A stretch of 64,000 nucleotides of DNA from Salipaludibacillus sp. LMS25 (GTDB taxonomy: Bacteria > Bacillota > Bacilli > Bacillales > Salisediminibacteriaceae): positions 3,070,001 through 3,134,000 of the forward strand of contig NZ_CP093299.1 of assembly GCF_024362805.1 (NCBI RefSeq), in the 5' to 3' direction. Both the position numbers and the translations under genes were made by a program. The notes beneath the pieces are model-generated. The model did not search any database. It was given only the letters and a program-made list of their open reading frames with translations, and was not told the DNA's origin. Below, one piece after another: positions 29,930 to 39,475 of this stretch. Positions within the stretch are counted from its first letter, which is position 1, and each line of letters begins with the position of its first letter.

Positions 29930-31069
29930 TTGAATAGTCTGTATAGGAAAGTAGTAACTATAACGTATAAGCAATGGCTTATATATAGCAGCCTTTTATG
30001 TTTTTTTGTGGCATCTATTGTCTTTGTCCACAATAACCATTTCTTGTATGAACGGCCGATTGCGCAGGTGACGAGCACAGAGGTTGTAGACACAATGGAG
30101 GTAACCGATAACTTCGGAAATGAGGATGAACTTTTCACCCAGCACATTACCGCTGACATAAAAAATGGCGAACACAAAGGGAAGCCAATTGAATTAATCA
30201 ACGAGTTTTCCTTATCAGGTGGTTATGACCAAGATTACCAAGTAGGCAATGACGTTTTCGTGTTCATAGATGACGCATCAGAAGACGCATCCTTATTAAC
30301 TGGGGCAATCCTTGATGTAAAAAGGGATAAATATGTCATGTACGTGGCATGGCTTTTTATCTTTACATTATTGGCTATTGGGAAAAAGCAAGGGTTCTTT
30401 GCCATGGTCAGTCTAGCTATTAATGCGCTTCTTCTATCTTATGCGTTAGATATTTATATCACGACATTGAACGTCAGTCTCCTAGCTATCTGCGCAGTCA
30501 GTGTGTTATTTTTTACTGCTATTTCATTGCTGTTAGTCAATGGATTTAATCGCAAAACATATGCCGCAGTAATTGCAACGTTGTTAGGGACATTTAGTGC
30601 GGTCCTGATCACTTTTTTCGTTATGTGGATCACAGGGGAGCGAGGATTGCGCTATGAAGACATGCAATTTTTAACCCGACCACCGCAAATGGTGTTTATG
30701 GCCGGTGTGTTTATCGGCTCTTTAGGGGCAGTTATGGATGTGGCGATCACGATGTCAGCGTCGATTTTTAGCTTGTATGAAAAAGATCAAACGATATCAA
30801 ATAAAGCGCTGAAAGCTTCTGGGTTGGATATTGGGAAAGATATTATGGGGACGATGACGAATATTTTATTTTTTGCTTATATTAGTGGTTCGATCCCAAG
30901 TCTTATTTTATATTTAAAAAACGGGGTGCCATTAGGCTATACATTATCGATGAATTTATCGTTAGAATTAGCACGTGCCATGTCTGGCGGTATTGGCATC
31001 GTATTAACGATTCCACTAGGTATTTATGCATCACTTTATTTTGTTAATAGGCAGAGGGCGACCATATGA
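29930..31069 (+). CDS. YibE/F-family multi-TM protein, first of pair
   Basis: 379 residues. One TM helix (about 15-30), an extracytoplasmic beta-rich domain of about 100 residues, then seven or so TM helices. The YibE/F signatures GSLGAVMDVAITMSAS and IGKDIMGTMTNILFFAYI are present. The family is thought to be a permease class, but its substrate is not established to my knowledge. The TTG start has AGGTGG eight bases upstream. It overlaps the second gene by four bases (ATGA), implying a coupled two-subunit system. Confidence 0.85.
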   Translation: MNSLYRKVVTITYKQWLIYSSLLCFFVASIVFVHNNHFLYERPIAQVTSTEVVDTMEVTDNFGNEDELFTQHITADIKNGEHKGKPIELINEFSLSGGYDQDYQVGNDVFVFIDDASEDASLLTGAILDVKRDKYVMYVAWLFIFTLLAIGKKQGFFAMVSLAINALLLSYALDIYITTLNVSLLAICAVSVLFFTAISLLLVNGFNRKTYAAVIATLLGTFSAVLITFFVMWITGERGLRYEDMQFLTRPPQMVFMAGVFIGSLGAVMDVAITMSASIFSLYEKDQTISNKALKASGLDIGKDIMGTMTNILFFAYISGSIPSLILYLKNGVPLGYTLSMNLSLELARAMSGGIGIVLTIPLGIYASLYFVNRQRATI

Positions 31070-31842
31070 ATGTATTAGTGTTACTAGGCATTATCTTATA
31101 TGTATTAATGAGGTGGATTGGCGGCGAAAAGGGTTCTCGTTCTTTTATCGCGTTATTTTTAAATTTTATCGTGCTATTTTTTACGATTATTTTTATGATC
31201 AATCCTTACTTTAACCCAATTATATTAACGGTTGTGGCATGTGTGATTATCAGTTGCATTAATTTGTTTTACATTAATGAAGTGAACATCAAAACAGTTA
31301 CGGCCTTTGTCTCTTCAATTATGACGATCAGTATGTTACTTGTAGTTATTGTCCTCGTAACTGACCATGCGATGATACAAGGATTCAGTGAAGAAGAAAT
31401 AGATGAAATCGCCGTCTACTCTCTTTACTTAGGCGTAGATTTTGTGAAAATCGCGGCGTCGGTCATTATTATGAGTACGATCGGTGCCATAACCGACATC
31501 GCCATTTCAATCTCATCGCCTATGCATGAGATGATCAAGCATCACCCCTCTATTACAAAACGGGAGCTGTTTTCATCTGGCATTAATATTGGAAGAGATC
31601 TTCTCGGCACAAGCGCCAACACGCTGTTTTTCGCCTTTTTTGGCGGTTATTTAGCTCTTCTCATCTGGTTTAAAGACCTAGACTATTCAATCGGGCAAAT
31701 TGCCAATTCAAAAGTGTTCAGTGCAGAAATGATTACGATCTTTAGTGCAGGCATTGGTGTCGCCCTCGTCATCCCCTTGACTGCTTGGATCACTGCCACT
31801 GTTTTTATTAAACAGAGAGAGAAAAATGAGACTGTTCATTAA
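31066..31842 (+). CDS. YibE/F-family multi-TM protein, second of pair
   Basis: 258 residues, mostly membrane helices. It repeats the family core of the previous protein without the external domain: STIGAITDIAISISSPM and IGRDLLGTSANTLFFAFFGG. The shared layout suggests that the two arose by duplication and assemble as a heteromer. Start ATG inside the previous stop (ATGA). No terminator directly downstream; the next clear hairpin is at 32167. Confidence 0.85.
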   Translation: MNVLVLLGIILYVLMRWIGGEKGSRSFIALFLNFIVLFFTIIFMINPYFNPIILTVVACVIISCINLFYINEVNIKTVTAFVSSIMTISMLLVVIVLVTDHAMIQGFSEEEIDEIAVYSLYLGVDFVKIAASVIIMSTIGAITDIAISISSPMHEMIKHHPSITKRELFSSGINIGRDLLGTSANTLFFAFFGGYLALLIWFKDLDYSIGQIANSKVFSAEMITIFSAGIGVALVIPLTAWITATVFIKQREKNETVH

Positions 31843-32682
31843 GATCTTTCAGAACAAATACGGTCGCTGGCATCATGGCCAATTGGCCTCGTTTTGATGA
31901 AAATTGATGAAGATTATAAGCAATAACTTTCTGATAATGGAAGGTTTATTAATACCAAAAGAAAAGTAAATGGAATGTCCATTGTCCACGAGGGAAAACC
32001 ATGACACTCAATTAAGGAAATTCCTATTGGGTTTTGCGTTTGAGTGACGGAATATTGCTCATTTAGGGAAACCCAAGTTCGATAAATGATGTGAGTTAGG
32101 CAAAAAAACTCTTAAGGGAAATTAACAGCGGTTTTCAGGTTGAAGTTCTCCGATTGCAGAGGTTGTGGAAACTCATAGTTGGTTCAGTATGAGTTTCCTT
32201 TTGCGTGACACTATTTTCTTCATTTAAATACTCACGTTTGGTTTTGGAGATAAATCACGCTATATTCTCTTATTTTAGAAAAAATGAGCTTGTGTACCTC
32301 ATAAAAGGAAATCACCATCTAATTCCGCGAATGAACGTCGCATGTAGTCTCTTATCACCGCGACTACCTCCTTTATTGCGTCTGATTGATACAATTTTAA
32401 ATTTTCACCTTTTACTCATAAGTGTTGCATTTATCAAATATCACTAACTAGACCTGTTCCATGTAATTCATTCCTCAGTTCTTACAGACCTTTTCTCTTC
32501 TACGTAGCGTGGATTCTTTCTTTTTGCGCCTCCATGCCTTTTGTCTGTCTGACCCCTTTTGCCACTTTAACCTTAACTAAAAGTTTTTCTTATCCCCCTT
32601 GTTAGAGCGTCCTTTCCATGTGGAAACTTGTGCAAGCTAGCGTGCTTGATGCCCCGCTAAACAAAAGACCATAAAAAATCTA
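31843..32682. other. Long intergenic stretch
   Basis: About 840 bases with no supported gene. A strong plus-strand terminator lies at 32167-32202 with nothing recognisable just before it. An open frame of 80 codons at 32205-32447 has no SD and no coding signature. Confidence 0.5.
32167..32202 (+). terminator. Strong orphan terminator
   Basis: Perfect 10-base arms GGAAACTCAT / ATGAGTTTCC with a 12-base loop, then TTTT. It lies 325 bases beyond the YibE/F operon and may end that transcript, or an unrecognised small RNA. Confidence 0.75.
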
Positions 32683-32806
32683 TTGTTACAATCATCTAAT
32701 TAGACTATAATCTAATTAGATAAAATACGAAGTTATCCTTCCTTATGGATGTCTACCTTCTTTCTTTTCTAGCAGGTAGATAATCTCTTTTAAACATCTA
32801 ATTAGA
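32683..32806 (+). promoter_or_regulatory. MFS gene promoter with three copies of palindrome TCTAATTAGA
   Basis: Promoter TTGTTA (32683-32688), 17-bp spacer, TATAAT (32706-32711). Palindromes TCTAATTAGA at 32695-32704 (in the spacer), 32711-32720 (touching the -10 box, 16 bp away) and 32797-32806 (in the leader, 26 bases before the start). The layout is that of a repressor-controlled promoter. The palindrome resembles MarR-type sites, but no regulator gene is adjacent. Confidence 0.75.
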
Positions 32807-32831
32807 CAAGTATAAAAGGAGATGGTGGTGA

Positions 32832-34052
32832 GTGTCTTTATTTAAGGTGTGGAAGAAAGAAGAGAACTACCAGTTTCTCTTTTGGGCAGGTATTATAAAT
32901 GGCGTTGGGAATCGGTTTACGCAAGTTGCTCTCTTTTCCTTACTATTTCAGTTAACGGGATCAGGGATGGCAATTGGTATTGTCCTCGCTTTGAGGATGC
33001 TACCTTTCCTTTTATTTGCGCCATTAGGTGGCATGCTGTCAGATAGATTTTCTAGGAAGGCATTGTTGATTACGCTCGATTTATTACGAGCTCCCTTAGT
33101 GGTCACTTTTCTGCTCGCTCAAAAATCAGAGGAGGTGTGGATGATTTATGCTATTGCCTGTTTATTGGCGTGTGGAGAAGCCTTATATGCACCAGCAAGG
33201 ATGTCTACGATCCCTGCATTAGTAAAACGCGACCGACTTATACATGTAAATTCAATTGAACAAGCATTGGTTGGGATCATTTTAGTCATTGGCTCAAGTT
33301 CTGGCGGACTGATTGCCCACTATGTTGGCTTATCATTTCCTTTCCTATTAAATAGTGGTGCGTTTCTCCTGTCGGCTTTTCTTTTATGGCAGATAAAGAT
33401 GCCAACAAATACTACGACACGTTCAAAAAAGTCCACAACAATCGCGTTGCCGAAAAAGATCATCTGGCAGTCAACGGTACTTATGACATTTTTGTTTATT
33501 ACGATGACAATGCCGCTAGCAAATGGAATTGACAATGTCCTTATGAGTGTGTACGCACTGGACGTATTTGATAAAGGAGAAGTAGGCGTTGGATTGATGT
33601 ACGCCTTTCTTGGGCTTGGCTTTATGATAAGCTCGTTATTTGGGGGTTTTCTAAAAAAAGGATTACTGACGCTCACCGTCATCTTTATCGCATTCGAAGG
33701 TGTAGGACATATACTGTTAAGTATCGTGCCAAGCTTTTCAACAGCGCTCATCGTTGTCATGGGCATTACGATAGTAGGCGGCATCAGTAACATTTGTATA
33801 GACACAGTGATGATGAAAGTCATACCGAGCTCGAAACGAGGAGCATTATTTGGTTTCATGCAAGCTATCACGAATACCACTCTCGGTCTATCGATGGCAT
33901 CTGCAGGGTTCTTATTAGAGGTTTTTAGTCCAAGAGAATTAAGCTTAATCGTCGGTTTTGGCTATCTATGCTTTACCGCCATCTATGCTATCCTATTTTC
34001 AAAAATAAACCTTGTATATGAAAAGAGAAACCTTTTCAGAAACGCACGTTAA
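32832..34052 (+). CDS. MFS efflux transporter (MefA/MFS_3-like)
   Basis: Proton-driven exporter, 406 residues with about 12 TM helices. The loop between TM2 and TM3 has motif A as GGMLSDRFSRKALL (about 62-75). The overall pattern (FLFWAGIINGVGNRFTQVAL at the start, ALYAPARMSTIPALV) is that of macrolide-efflux-like MFS proteins. The GTG start is preceded by AAAAGGAG. A tightly operator-controlled promoter suggests induction by a toxic substrate, but which one cannot be told. Confidence 0.88.
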   Translation: MSLFKVWKKEENYQFLFWAGIINGVGNRFTQVALFSLLFQLTGSGMAIGIVLALRMLPFLLFAPLGGMLSDRFSRKALLITLDLLRAPLVVTFLLAQKSEEVWMIYAIACLLACGEALYAPARMSTIPALVKRDRLIHVNSIEQALVGIILVIGSSSGGLIAHYVGLSFPFLLNSGAFLLSAFLLWQIKMPTNTTTRSKKSTTIALPKKIIWQSTVLMTFLFITMTMPLANGIDNVLMSVYALDVFDKGEVGVGLMYAFLGLGFMISSLFGGFLKKGLLTLTVIFIAFEGVGHILLSIVPSFSTALIVVMGITIVGGISNICIDTVMMKVIPSSKRGALFGFMQAITNTTLGLSMASAGFLLEVFSPRELSLIVGFGYLCFTAIYAILFSKINLVYEKRNLFRNAR

Positions 34053-34538
34053 TGGCTGAGCCAACATTCATTACAGGGCACTATCAACGCCTGCTAAGAA
34101 TAACTGCTCTAGAGTCGGTGTCCCTTCTTTTTCATTACCATCTAACATACAAAAAAAGCAGTGACTCTCCTCATTAGATGAGGAAGTATGAATCTGGAGG
34201 AAGAAGAACTCCGGCAGTTAAAAACGATTTTAACTAAAATACGGCATCACGATTAGTAGTGGGAGTGAGAGATAAGTTTCTAATAGGAACAGAGCAGGCA
34301 TTTCCGGCTCTGTTTTCTATATAAAAAAACGGCACATTTAAATGGGTGAATTTTTCACTAGTTATTTATACCTAAAAATGGACTAAATGTCTTTCGTTAT
34401 GAGTTATCAATTGTTACCAAATACTCTATAAATCGGATAGTGAATGTCATATAATTGAGATTGAATTGTAAAAAATACATGTTTTAGACTTCTATTTTAA
34501 AAAACGTGATGATAGCGTGGGTAGTGTGGGGTGGTCAA
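34053..34538. other. Intergenic region before the LXG locus
   Basis: Contains the hairpin at 34286-34318 and an AT-rich stretch (34320-34500) that must hold the promoter of the toxin operon. No gene seen. Confidence 0.55.
34286..34318 (+). terminator. Terminator upstream of LXG locus
   Basis: Arms AACAGAGC / GCTCTGTT, 11-base loop, followed by TTCTATAT. Separates the MFS region from the toxin operon. Confidence 0.75.
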
Positions 34539-34961
34539 GTGTTAGATGTATATCGTATTAATCGTGACTTAATGGTCATACAAGGCGTTATGAGTTCTGC
34601 TAATACGCAATTAGCAGGAAAAAAAGAAGAATTAGAACGATTAGAAAAAGCGTTGGCTAACTTAAAAGAAAATAAGAGTAATTATAAGGAACAGAAAGAT
34701 ATGTGCCTTGATCCAGAGTTCACGTCACAAACGTTACATGGAAAAAATGCCAATCAATTAGACAACTTAAAAAAAGGGGATGTGCAGATGAATTTTGTTG
34801 CCATTCCTAATGAACAAATCAGTAAGGCGGAGAGTCAATTCACGACTCAAATGACAACGATTAAAGGGGAAATAGCCAGCCTCGAAAGTCATGTTGCGGC
34901 GATGGAATCAAAACAAAATCAGTTAACAGTACAGAGACAAGAGGTGTTGAATCAATCATGA
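34539..34961 (+). CDS. DUF5082 (YwqH-like) LXG-associated helical protein
   Basis: 140 residues from the GTG at 34539 (SD GGGGTGG); an earlier GTG at 34506 would add a Trp-rich stretch untypical of the family. Almost wholly alpha-helical, with coiled coil LAGKKEELERLEKALANL near 25-45 and another at the C-terminus. Small helical proteins of this family precede LXG toxins and in studied systems act as targeting or chaperone factors for type VII secretion. First gene of the toxin operon; overlaps the next gene by 4 bp. Confidence 0.8.
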   Translation: MLDVYRINRDLMVIQGVMSSANTQLAGKKEELERLEKALANLKENKSNYKEQKDMCLDPEFTSQTLHGKNANQLDNLKKGDVQMNFVAIPNEQISKAESQFTTQMTTIKGEIASLESHVAAMESKQNQLTVQRQEVLNQS

Positions 34962-35239
34962 GCGGCGAAATTAAAATTTACCGAGGCCCTGTCAATAAGG
35001 GCATACAAGAATTACAATCATCATCACAAAACTTAAACACGTCCTTTTCTAAACAAATAAAAGGAGAAAGTAAGCTCGAGATGGTGTCACGAGTTAATGA
35101 GATTATACAGGAATATGACGAGATTATCGCGCAATTCACGGCTTTAATGGCGAAAAATATTCAATCAACAGAAGAAGCAGTGACATCTATTGAAGCCACT
35201 GACGAGCATGCAGCACATGAGATGCAGCTTATAGAGTAA
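34958..35239 (+). CDS. DUF5344 (YwqI-like) WXG100-type LXG partner
   Basis: 93 residues, helical hairpin of WXG100 size (MSGEIKIYRGPVNKGIQELQ ... ESKLEMVSRVNEIIQEYDEI). It lacks a clear W-x-G turn, as usual for the YwqI group. Probably binds the LXG head together with the DUF5082 protein before export. Start ATG overlaps the previous stop (ATGA); 62 bases to the toxin gene. Confidence 0.8.
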   Translation: MSGEIKIYRGPVNKGIQELQSSSQNLNTSFSKQIKGESKLEMVSRVNEIIQEYDEIIAQFTALMAKNIQSTEEAVTSIEATDEHAAHEMQLIE

Positions 35240-35301
35240 ACGACTGAATGAGAAAACAAAATGAGGATGACAAGCAATCGTGCGAGTAGGAGGACCTAGG
35301 C

Positions 35302-36864
35302 GTGAAAGTTCTTGATGTTAACACACTACAAACTGGAATCGATGTGACGATAAACGATATTACAACATTTTGTGAACACATTTCTGCTGTCCAACGGGCA
35401 GTACGTGATTTTTCCGCATTGGATGATGCGTTAAGAGGAAAGGGCGGGGATGCAATCCGAGCTTTTTATGAGGCGTGCCACGAGCCCTTTTTAATTTTCC
35501 TCCACCAGTCTCTTATCGACTATCAATTTCAATTGAAAGATATTAAATCAGCCATTCAAACCTTTGAACCAGATGAGCAAGGGTTTATTGATGAAGCATT
35601 TCTTATGAATGATGTGCAACAAGGATTTAACAAAGTAGAAAGAAAGACTATCGAACTAACGGATGAAACAAACAGTATTTTAGCCAGTGTTCAAGATATA
35701 GTAACGGTCAATAAAATCACAGAATCAGACGTGATGGATGGGGTCAGGCGAGGGAAACTACGGGCACAGGAGATTGTCGAACAGTTGCACCTTCTTGACG
35801 ACTACGGTGCCACCCTATTAGAACAAACGAAAGACGCCTTACAGACGATGCGAACGTATCTATCAGACATTGAATCAAAGTTTCAAAGCGGTGACCTGTC
35901 TGTAACAAACTTCAACAGTGGCGCCTTACAAGGCATGGCCTCTTACAACGCCATCATGGACAGCATCACCAATGAAGACACAGCCGACGTCGAACTAAAT
36001 GCAGAAACGATCGAAGGCATGTCATTAGCTGACATCGAAAAGGCGAAGAACGCTACGTTGGAAGGGTTAAGTGAAGAAGGTCAGATTATTCTCAATCAGG
36101 CTTATAATGACTTGAAAAATAATAAAATAAGCAAAGCAGAATATCTACAAATTGTTAATGGATTAGTGAAAATGGAACATCATCCGGAAGAAGAGATTAC
36201 TGAGGCGGATGTAAATTTTCTAACCTATTTAGAAGAAAATGCCATAGGATTAGGGCTGGAAGTAACAGCTAATACTGCTAAGGAAGTTCTCACTTATTTT
36301 GGTGATTTGAATATAGCCCACGCCAGTGACTTTAAAGTTTACTCACTCGGCTTCAGTTCCTCCTTTGCAGAAAAAGGAAGAAAGTTAATAGGTTTTGGAA
36401 AAATGATTGGTGGTGCGGCAACCGCTATAGGCTTTAGTGTCGGTATGTATGATGATGTAGCTAATAATAAGACAGGAGGGGAAGCGTTAGCACATAATGT
36501 ATCACTTGTTGGAATAGGCGCGGGAGTAAGCATCTTAGGAAAAGGTATTGTAACGGTGGCATTAGGGAGTAACCCAGGTGGTTGGGCAATTGCTGCTTGT
36601 GTAGCGGGAACAGTCGCTATTACAACTGGATTCGAAATAGCTTATCAGAATAACTTCCTTGGAATCCAGGATGGTTTGGATACTGTCGGGAGAATAATTG
36701 ATGATATTGGAGTTGGAGAGGCCATTCAAAATGGTATAGAGTCATTAGATAAGTTTGGAACTACGGTTAAAGATAAAGCAAGTGAAGCAGCAACTACTGT
36801 TGGAGAGGCAATTAAGAGTGGTATAGATACAATAAATCCTTTAAATTGGGGTTGGGGAAAATAA
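35302..36864 (+). CDS. LXG polymorphic toxin with glycine-rich membrane-active C-terminus
   Basis: 520 residues from a GTG with AGGAGG eight bases upstream. Residues 1-210 are the helical LXG head (DALRGKGGDAI near 42-52 holds the L-x-G signature), which addresses the protein to the type VII secretion system. Residues 210-300 form a linker. Residues 330-460 are glycine/alanine-rich and hydrophobic (IGFGKMIGGAATAIGFSVG, VSLVGIGAGVSILGKGI, GGWAIAACVAGTVAITTG), resembling glycine-zipper pore-forming domains and showing no nuclease or NADase motif. The end is an amphipathic helix and INPLNWGWGK. Probable action: insertion into and depolarisation of the target membrane, as described for staphylococcal TspA and streptococcal TelE. 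The stop overlaps the first immunity start by one base. Confidence 0.85.
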   Translation: MKVLDVNTLQTGIDVTINDITTFCEHISAVQRAVRDFSALDDALRGKGGDAIRAFYEACHEPFLIFLHQSLIDYQFQLKDIKSAIQTFEPDEQGFIDEAFLMNDVQQGFNKVERKTIELTDETNSILASVQDIVTVNKITESDVMDGVRRGKLRAQEIVEQLHLLDDYGATLLEQTKDALQTMRTYLSDIESKFQSGDLSVTNFNSGALQGMASYNAIMDSITNEDTADVELNAETIEGMSLADIEKAKNATLEGLSEEGQIILNQAYNDLKNNKISKAEYLQIVNGLVKMEHHPEEEITEADVNFLTYLEENAIGLGLEVTANTAKEVLTYFGDLNIAHASDFKVYSLGFSSSFAEKGRKLIGFGKMIGGAATAIGFSVGMYDDVANNKTGGEALAHNVSLVGIGAGVSILGKGIVTVALGSNPGGWAIAACVAGTVAITTGFEIAYQNNFLGIQDGLDTVGRIIDDIGVGEAIQNGIESLDKFGTTVKDKASEAATTVGEAIKSGIDTINPLNWGWGK

Positions 36865-37508
36865 TGAGTTATGAAATGAAAAGATTACATAAAAGTGTAA
36901 GGTATAGAATCGTAAATATTAATGGAGGAACCTATTTTCTTGATATTGGAAGATCTTTTTGGAAATTGTTATTTCCATTTGCATTTTGGTTATTTCCACA
37001 CACCATTTTTAAGGTTAACGATAAAAAAAAATTAGAGGAAATACAGGAACAAAATGTGAAGGGAGTAACTGTCTTTCCAAGTATACTAGGTTTAGGGATT
37101 TCTCTTGCTTTATCAAGAGTGTTAGTGAAAATATCGGATTATTTTATTATTAGCACCCAGTTAATCACTAATCTAATTATTACTCTTATGACTTTAGTGA
37201 TATTTTTCTTATTCATTTATTATATTGGTACATGGAATAAAAAAAAATTATATAAAATAATAGATTTAAATCATTTATCAACTGATAAATTGTGGATTAG
37301 ACCAACATCAATAAGGCTCTTTTTTCTATACCTATCGTCTTATGTAGTATTTCTAGCAGGAACTGTATTATGCTTATGGCTATTTATAGAGCTAGGAAAT
37401 TCATTATTACTCATACTTTCTTTATTCCCGATGCTGTTTTTAATTGGTTGTAATTTGGTGTTGCTAGCACCAGAAGACACCTACGGTAAGATTGCTGATC
37501 CGAAATAA
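36864..37508 (+). CDS. Five-TM putative immunity protein (DUF443/TsaI-like), array member 1
   Basis: 214 residues. Starts at the ATG in TAATG formed with the LXG stop, so it is translationally coupled to the toxin and is the best candidate for its cognate immunity protein. Family layout: short polar strand region (VRYRIVNINGGTYFLDI), first TM with FWKLLFPFAFWLFPH, two TM in the middle, the IRPTS motif, two more TM and the end DTYGKIADPK. Diverges from the other array members (group D) along most of its length. Family known from S. aureus, where tandem copies neutralise the membrane toxin TspA. Confidence 0.82.
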   Translation: MSYEMKRLHKSVRYRIVNINGGTYFLDIGRSFWKLLFPFAFWLFPHTIFKVNDKKKLEEIQEQNVKGVTVFPSILGLGISLALSRVLVKISDYFIISTQLITNLIITLMTLVIFFLFIYYIGTWNKKKLYKIIDLNHLSTDKLWIRPTSIRLFFLYLSSYVVFLAGTVLCLWLFIELGNSLLLILSLFPMLFLIGCNLVLLAPEDTYGKIADPK

Positions 37509-37569
37509 AATAGTTAATGCATATGTTTTCAGAGTGAATAGATAAGCAATTCAAGGGGATGGGGATCAT

Positions 37570-38217
37570 ATGAACTCTGAGCTACAACTTATTTACAAAA
37601 ATATAAGATATAGATTGGTTTATATTGAGGGCCATTATTATCTCGTTGATATCATGAACTCTTTATGGAAAGTAATTTTTCCATTTGTTTTTTGGTTTTT
37701 CCCCCATAAAGCCTATAGAATTAATGACGAAAAAATAGTAGAAAAGCTTCGAGATCCAACGATTCCACAGAAAAGAACAATGCATTTTAGTTTTTTTGCA
37801 TTAGGTCTAGCATTGGCTATCGCAAGAATTTTAGGGGAGATTGATGATTATTTTCAGTTGGCAACGTCAAGTGTCACTAATACAGTTATTTTAGTCTGCT
37901 CGCTAATCGTATTTTTTCTATTTGCATGTCGTATTAGTCACATATTTAAGGGGAATTTAACTAAAAAAGTGTCTATCAATCAACTGCCAACAGATCATCT
38001 TGTTATCAGACCATCATCATTTAAACACTATCTTTTATTTTTTGTTTACTATTTATTTTTTTTGGTGGGAGCTGTGTTAACCTGCTGGATGTTTATTGAT
38101 TATGGAAATCTTTTAATGTTAATTTGTGCACTAGTATTTGTACTCTTTTTGTCTTTGGGCTTCGCCGTAGCAGCAAGAGTGGGAGAAACTTATGGCAAGC
38201 TTGCCAATCCGAAATAG
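37570..38217 (+). CDS. Five-TM putative immunity protein, array member 2 (group A)
   Basis: 215 residues beginning MNSELQLIYKNIRYRLVYIE, SD GGGGATGGGG. Protein identical to array member 5 (40659) through about residue 153 (VIRPSSFK), then different in the last two TM helices. Ends GETYGKLANPK. A mosaic relationship, not simple divergence. Confidence 0.82.
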   Translation: MNSELQLIYKNIRYRLVYIEGHYYLVDIMNSLWKVIFPFVFWFFPHKAYRINDEKIVEKLRDPTIPQKRTMHFSFFALGLALAIARILGEIDDYFQLATSSVTNTVILVCSLIVFFLFACRISHIFKGNLTKKVSINQLPTDHLVIRPSSFKHYLLFFVYYLFFLVGAVLTCWMFIDYGNLLMLICALVFVLFLSLGFAVAARVGETYGKLANPK

Positions 38218-38322
38218 AAGCCAGTTAACCAATATGAGCTAAGCGGTCATGGTGTAGAAGCAGATTTTAAACGACTAAGTTTCCAGACAATAAAATTTAA
38301 AGAGAAAAAAGGGGAAAAGAAA

Positions 38323-38625
38323 ATGTTACCAATTGGATCAATTGTGTATTTAAAACAAGGAACGAGTAAACTGATGATTTTAAATAGAGGACCGATTATC
38401 GAAGTAGAGGGTGAGCAAACATGGTTTGACTACTCAGCGTGTTTTTACCCTCAAGGATTAGTGCCGGATCAAGTGCTGTATTTTAACGATGAAAACGTTG
38501 ATGAAGTGGTATTTGAGGGGTTTAAGGATACGGAAGAGGATCGTTTTCAAACGTTATATAAGAAGTGGCAAGACGAAAATGGGCAAACTATTAAACGAGG
38601 AAAAGTGACCGAGCCGTTGAAATAG
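38323..38625 (+). CDS. DUF4176 protein, copy 1
   Basis: 100 residues, soluble, beta-rich start MLPIGSIVYLKQGTSKLMIL and a charged helix at the end (FQTLYKKWQDENGQ). DUF4176 proteins are regular companions of LXG toxins in Bacillales; function unproven, perhaps toxin handling or chaperoning. The protein is identical in the copies at 40215 and 49118. SD AAAGGGGAAAAG. The 140 bases after it are also repeated after copy 2. Confidence 0.85.
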   Translation: MLPIGSIVYLKQGTSKLMILNRGPIIEVEGEQTWFDYSACFYPQGLVPDQVLYFNDENVDEVVFEGFKDTEEDRFQTLYKKWQDENGQTIKRGKVTEPLK

Positions 38626-38766
38626 AATTACGCAGCCATCTACATATTGTTTTGGGAAACAGGAACCTTAAGATGTTTCTGTTTTCAGACGTTTATCAGT
38701 CATCTCAGTGGATTTCTTCGGTGAATTGACGGTTAGGAAAGACATTCACAATGGAATGGGGATCAT

Positions 38767-39410
38767 ATGAACTCTGAGCTACAACTTATTTATAAAAATA
38801 TAAGATATAGATTGGTTTATATTGAGGGCCATTATTATCTCGTTGATATCATGAGCTCTTTATGGAAAGTAATTTTTCCATTTGTTTTTTGGTTTTTCCC
38901 CCATAAAGCCTATAGAATTAATGACGAAAAAATAGTAGACAAGCTTCGTGATCCAACGGTTCCACAGAAAAGAACAGTGCATTTTAGTTTTTTCGCATTA
39001 GGTACTAGTCTAGCTATCGCAAGAATTTTAGGGGAGATTGATGATTATTTTCAGTTGCAACGTCAAGTGTCACTAACACAGTTATTTTAGTCTGCTCGCT
39101 AATCGTATTTTGTCTATTCTCTTTTCGTATTAGTCGCATATTTAAGGGGAATTTAACTAAAAAAGTGTCTATCAATCAACTGCCAACAGATCACCTTGTC
39201 ATCAGGCCATCATCATTAAAATTCAGTATTTTATTTTTTGTTTATTATTTATTTGTGTTGGTAGGAGCTGTGTTAACCTGCTGGGTGTTTATTAATTATG
39301 GAAATCTTATGATTTTAATTTGCGCACTAGTATTTGTATTCTATACGCTTATGAGTGTTACTGTAGCGGCAAGGGCGGGAGACACTTACGGCAAGCTTGC
39401 GAATAGATAA
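38767..39410 (+). pseudogene. Five-TM immunity gene with one-base deletion, array member 3 (group A)
   Basis: Matches members 2 and 5 from the start (MNSELQLIYKNIRYRLVYIE) with few changes until about 39056, where one G is missing (TTGCAACG against TTGGCAACG). The frame then hits a stop at 39090. The remaining half is intact in the shifted frame, from ATSSVTNTVILVC to AGDTYGKLANR. A single recent lesion. If not a sequencing error it removes the last three TM helices. Confidence 0.85.
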
Positions 39411-39475
39411 TAATGCAGGAGGTATGCCTACTACTTGCGTGAAGTTGAGAAAGATGGCCAATGTTGGGGGAAATC

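Noticed and set aside
32205..32447. Plus-strand frame of 80 codons
   Set aside because: Begins right behind a terminator, no SD, no recognisable family.
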